Below are positions 6,098 through 7,634 of a DNA stretch of 7,634 nucleotides, in pieces; within the stretch, counting starts at the first letter, position 1; every line of letters starts with the position of its first letter. Source of the stretch: Alphaproteobacteria bacterium (GTDB lineage: Bacteria > Pseudomonadota > Alphaproteobacteria > Bin95); contig JAJECF010000016.1 in assembly GCA_022822125.1 (NCBI GenBank), positions 1 through 7,634 of the forward strand, read 5' to 3'. Position numbers and translations under genes: made by a program. Below the pieces are notes generated by a model. The model did not search any database and was not told the origin of the DNA. It saw nothing but the letters and a program-made list of their open reading frames with translations.

Positions 6098-6982
6098 ATG
6101 GAACCGGTGCGCTATATCGACCGCACGCGCGACGACTACATTCGACAGGGCTACGAGAAGGCCTATGAGTGGGCGCATTTCGAGGATGCGCCCTTTGCGC
6201 GCCTCGCCAAGCCGCTTTCGGAATGCCGCGTCGGGCTGATCGGCACCAGCGAGATCGCGGTGCGCTATGACCCGGAGACGGAAGAAAACCCTGTGGTCGA
6301 GGAGGACTTCCGGGGCGTCTATTCCTTCGCCGCCGACACGCCGACAGAGACGCTTTACAGCCGCACCGCGTCCTTCGACCGCTTCGCCACCCATCTGGAC
6401 GATGTGAACGCCTACTACCCGGTGGACCGCTTGCGCGAGGCCGTAGCGGACGGGCGAATCGCGAGCATGCCGGACCGGCTCTACGGCTGCTACAACAATT
6501 ACAGCAAGCGCAAGGTGATGGAGGAGGAGGCGCCGAAGGCGCTGGCTTATTGTCGCGAGGACGGCATCGACGCGCTCCTCATGGTGCCTGTCTGACCTGT
6601 CTGCCATCAGACCGTGAGTCTGATCAGCAGGCATATCGAGGCGGCGGGCATCCCGACCGTGGTGATCGGGGCTGCGCGCGACATCGTCGAGCATTGCGGC
6701 GTCGCCCGCTACGTCTTCACCGATTTCCCGCTCGGCAGCCCCTGCGGCGAGCCCTGGGACACGCGCCAGCAGCGCGCGATCTTCCAGATGGCGCTCGACC
6801 TGCTGGAGGAGGCCGAGGGCCCGCGCACCACGCGCGAGGCCGGCTTCCGCTGGAGCGCGGGCGAGGACTGGAAGCGCCTCGTCTTCACTGCCGAGCAGCC
6901 CTGGCAGGACGAAGCCACGCATGCCCAGTGGATGGCGCGCAAGGAGGAATACCGGCAGCTTCGCGCGGCGGGCAAGGTGTGA
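6098..6982 (+). CDS. Glycine/sarcosine/betaine reductase selenoprotein B (GrdB)-like selenoprotein, Sec166 encoded by TGA
   Basis: Read through the in-frame TGA at 6593-6595, this is a single 294-aa protein with selenocysteine at position 166. The first 165 residues start MEPVRYIDRTRDDYIRQGYE and end DGIDALLMVPV. The frame then reads U-P-V-C-H-Q-T-V-S-L-I-S-R-H-I-E-A-A-G-I, continues with DIVEHCGVARYVFTDFPLGSP, and stops at TGA 6980-6982. From memory, Cys-containing homologues in proteobacteria read ...VP-x-CPVCHQTVSL, so the TGA sits exactly at a conserved redox Cys; clostridial GrdB has a related UxxC motif. Sec166 with Cys169 forms a selenenylsulfide-capable pair. A SECIS-like hairpin follows at 6601-6630. 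The reaction is unknown: clostridial GrdB acts with GrdA and GrdE, which are not seen here, so a reductive or redox role is inferred. Annotation pipelines would probably split or truncate this gene. The gene overlaps the glutaredoxin-like gene by 4 nt. The main alternative is a nonsense-mutated pseudogene. Confidence 0.85.
6587..6604 (+). repeat. Tandem 9-nt duplication spanning the Sec codon
   Basis: CCTGTCTGA (6587-6595) is followed at once by CCTGTCTGC (6596-6604). The units are in frame, three codons each, and differ only at the last base, so they encode Pro-Val-Sec then Pro-Val-Cys. They form the UxxC redox motif. The first unit ends with the recoded TGA and the second with the resolving Cys169. 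Confidence 0.9.
6601..6630 (+). promoter_or_regulatory. Bacterial SECIS element (selenocysteine insertion hairpin)
   Basis: Just after the TGA the RNA can fold into a two-part stem. CUGC (6601-6604) pairs with GCAG (6627-6630), then a 1x2 internal loop (C6605 opposite C6625-A6626), then a perfect 7-bp helix AUCAGAC (6606-6612) with GUCUGAU (6618-6624). The apical loop is CGUGA (6613-6617). The loop starts 17 nt after the TGA and has a G at its second position followed by U. This meets the bacterial SECIS rules as I recall them: an apical loop of 3-14 nt, a G among the first two loop bases, and placement about 16-37 nt from the UGA. SelB would bind the loop and deliver Sec-tRNA. The fold was worked out by hand. 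Confidence 0.8.
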
Positions 6983-7224
6983 GCGCGCCCGAGGTCACGC
7001 TCTACACCACGCCGCTCTGCGCGCCCTGCGAGCAGGTGAAGCGCTATCTGGAGTCGCGCGGTGTCGCCTTCATCCGGCGGGACCTGATGCTGGACGAGGA
7101 GGCGCAGGACCGGCTCGACGCCGCCCGCATAAGGGGAACGCCCGCCATAGAGGTGGACGGCGCGTTCCTCGTCGGCGACGGGCTGACGCGCGAGGCGCTG
7201 GACCGGCTGCTCGGGCTGGACTGA
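6979..7224 (+). CDS. Glutaredoxin-like small thiol-redox protein (CAPC)
   Basis: The 81-aa product has a minimal thioredoxin fold of glutaredoxin/NrdH size: strand EVTLYTT (5-11), active site C14-A-P-C17, helix EQVKRYLESRG, strand VAFIRRDL, the cis-proline motif GTPAIEVDG (53-61; Thr54-Pro55) and a C-terminal helix TREALDRLLGL. It should reduce disulfides or selenenylsulfides in the cytoplasm. The start is GTG 6979, overlapping the selenoprotein stop as GTGA (6979-6982). The open frame extends upstream to 6550, but that part only shadows the selenoprotein. The overlap implies translational coupling, so its synthesis probably depends on ribosomes that have decoded the TGA as Sec. The context suggests it is the electron donor or recycling partner of the GrdB-like enzyme, which is inference. 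Confidence 0.85.
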   Translation: MSAPEVTLYTTPLCAPCEQVKRYLESRGVAFIRRDLMLDEEAQDRLDAARIRGTPAIEVDGAFLVGDGLTREALDRLLGLD

Positions 7225-7248
7225 CCACGCCGCGGCGGAGCCGGCCGT

Positions 7249-7506
7249 TCAGCCGGGTTCGGCATGCCGGTCGATCAGGGCGTCGAGGTCCCGGATGCGG
7301 CCGTCTATGGCGAGTTCCAGGGCTTCGAGCACGAAATCCGGGGTGCAGAGCGGCAGCACGGCGGAGGCGGGCCGCGCCGCCGACCCGTACTCGGCCTGCA
7401 GGTCCAGTATGGCGACCTCGCGGCGGGCGCGCGTGATGTCGATGCGCCACATCTCGGGCACGCCGATCTCGCGGTAGAAGCGCGGCTTCGTCTCGCCCAA
7501 CTTCAA
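7249..7506 (-). pseudogene. Uma2-family (DUF820) protein, C-terminal remnant
   Basis: The - strand frame encodes about 85 residues, including KPRFYREIGVPEMWRIDIT and LCTPDFVLEALELAIDG. The pattern [Y-x-x-x-G-V-P-E-x-W-x-x-D] matches the second half of Uma2 proteins, restriction-endonuclease-fold proteins common in cyanobacteria, planctomycetes and some proteobacteria, usually about 180-200 aa. The upstream half that should hold the PD-(D/E)xK core is absent: a TAA lies in frame at 7516-7518, and only CTG and TTG codons could serve as starts between it and the conserved part. The break coincides with an AT-richer stretch. It is convergent with the glutaredoxin-like gene (24-nt gap). A real short protein from the TTG at 7506 is possible but less likely. 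Confidence 0.6.
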
Positions 7507-7634
7507 CAGTGACGATTAAAAGTATTTGATAGAACAGGGGGTTACACCGGCGTCGGCGGGTGTACCCACTACATTTCGTTGATTTTGGGGACGGTCAGGC
7601 TTTGTGTTCGCGCCAGTTGGGCGGGAGGGCGATG
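7507..7634. other. AT-richer non-coding junction at the right edge
   Basis: From about 7507 to 7600 the composition drops visibly toward A+T (for example GATTAAAAGTATTTGATAGA and CATTTCGTTGATTTTGG), unlike the rest of the window, then returns to GC-rich near 7605. No complete gene is seen. On the - strand a frame entering from the right edge ends IALPPNWREHKA with TGA at 7595-7597; it could be the C-terminus of a gene outside the window, but it is too short to identify. The stretch looks like a rearrangement or insertion boundary, because it truncates the Uma2 fragment. Confidence 0.45.
7539..7567. repeat. Imperfect inverted repeat in the AT-richer junction
   Basis: GGG-T-TACACC (7539-7548) pairs with GGTGTACCC (7559-7567), giving nine base pairs with one bulged T (7542) and a 10-nt GC-rich loop. 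It could be a terminator-type stem for whichever gene ends from the right, or the trace of a mobile-element end. Nothing in the sequence decides between them. Confidence 0.45.

Noticed and set aside
6593..6595. TGA as a nonsense mutation making a pseudogene
   Set aside because: There is only one stop in 294 codons, at a conserved redox-Cys position, with a SECIS-like hairpin at the right distance and a coupled intact downstream gene. Not fully excluded without the sel genes.
5156..6922. Long - strand open frame (588 codons) opposite AsmA and the selenoprotein
   Set aside because: It crosses two real + strand genes and has Arg/Ala-rich composition; an antisense shadow.
6614..6982. Separate gene starting at GTG 6614 (second half of the selenoprotein)
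   Set aside because: The putative GTG lies in the apical loop of the SECIS-like hairpin and has no Shine-Dalgarno sequence. It would begin after the conserved UPVCHQT motif, and the frame is continuous with the upstream half.
7264..7512. + strand open frame opposite the Uma2 remnant
   Set aside because: The - strand frame carries the recognisable Uma2 pattern; the + frame has no family features.
1..7634. CRISPR array, tRNA or rRNA genes
   Set aside because: No spaced direct repeats of CRISPR length, no tRNA cloverleaf arms and no rRNA-like segments were seen on either strand.

Overview
The window is GC-rich (by eye about two-thirds G+C), densely coded on the + strand, and has the look of an alphaproteobacterial chromosome: a TRAP transporter, a short-type homogentisate dioxygenase, an AsmA protein with 4-nt or very short gaps between several genes. 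No taxon-specific marker is present, so 'alphaproteobacterium' is an inference from gene content and codon use.

Layout. Positions 2-3055 hold a three-gene TRAP operon: the end of a TakP-like periplasmic binding protein, a perfect 8-bp hairpin in the 94-nt gap, then DctQ and DctM overlapping by 4 nt. Positions 3144-4316 encode a homogentisate 1,2-dioxygenase-like cupin (390 aa) with a good Shine-Dalgarno sequence. Positions 4335-6017 encode a 560-aa AsmA-family envelope protein, 18 nt downstream of the dioxygenase.

The most notable locus is 6098-7224. A gene with a strong Shine-Dalgarno sequence runs for 165 codons to an in-frame TGA (6593-6595) and continues in the same frame for 128 more codons to a normal stop at 6980-6982. 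The sequence across the TGA reads P-V-U-P-V-C-H-Q-T and continues into the conserved second half of the GrdB-like (glycine/sarcosine/betaine reductase selenoprotein B) family. Straight after the TGA lies a hairpin (6601-6630) with a CGUGA apical loop that fits a bacterial SECIS element. The gene is therefore best read as one 294-aa selenoprotein with Sec166, not as two ORFs or a pseudogene. It overlaps by 4 nt (GTGA) an 81-aa glutaredoxin-like protein with a CAPC motif, which suggests a Sec-enzyme plus dedicated thiol-redox partner.

The right edge changes character. A convergent C-terminal fragment of a Uma2-family protein lies at 7249-7506 on the - strand, cut at its N-terminus by an AT-richer stretch (7507-7600) that carries an imperfect inverted repeat. 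This looks like a decayed or rearranged junction.

The TRAP system may import an organic or aromatic acid that feeds the dioxygenase, but that link rests on adjacency only. The Sec biosynthesis genes (selA, selB, selC, selD) are not in this window and must be elsewhere if the recoding call is right.
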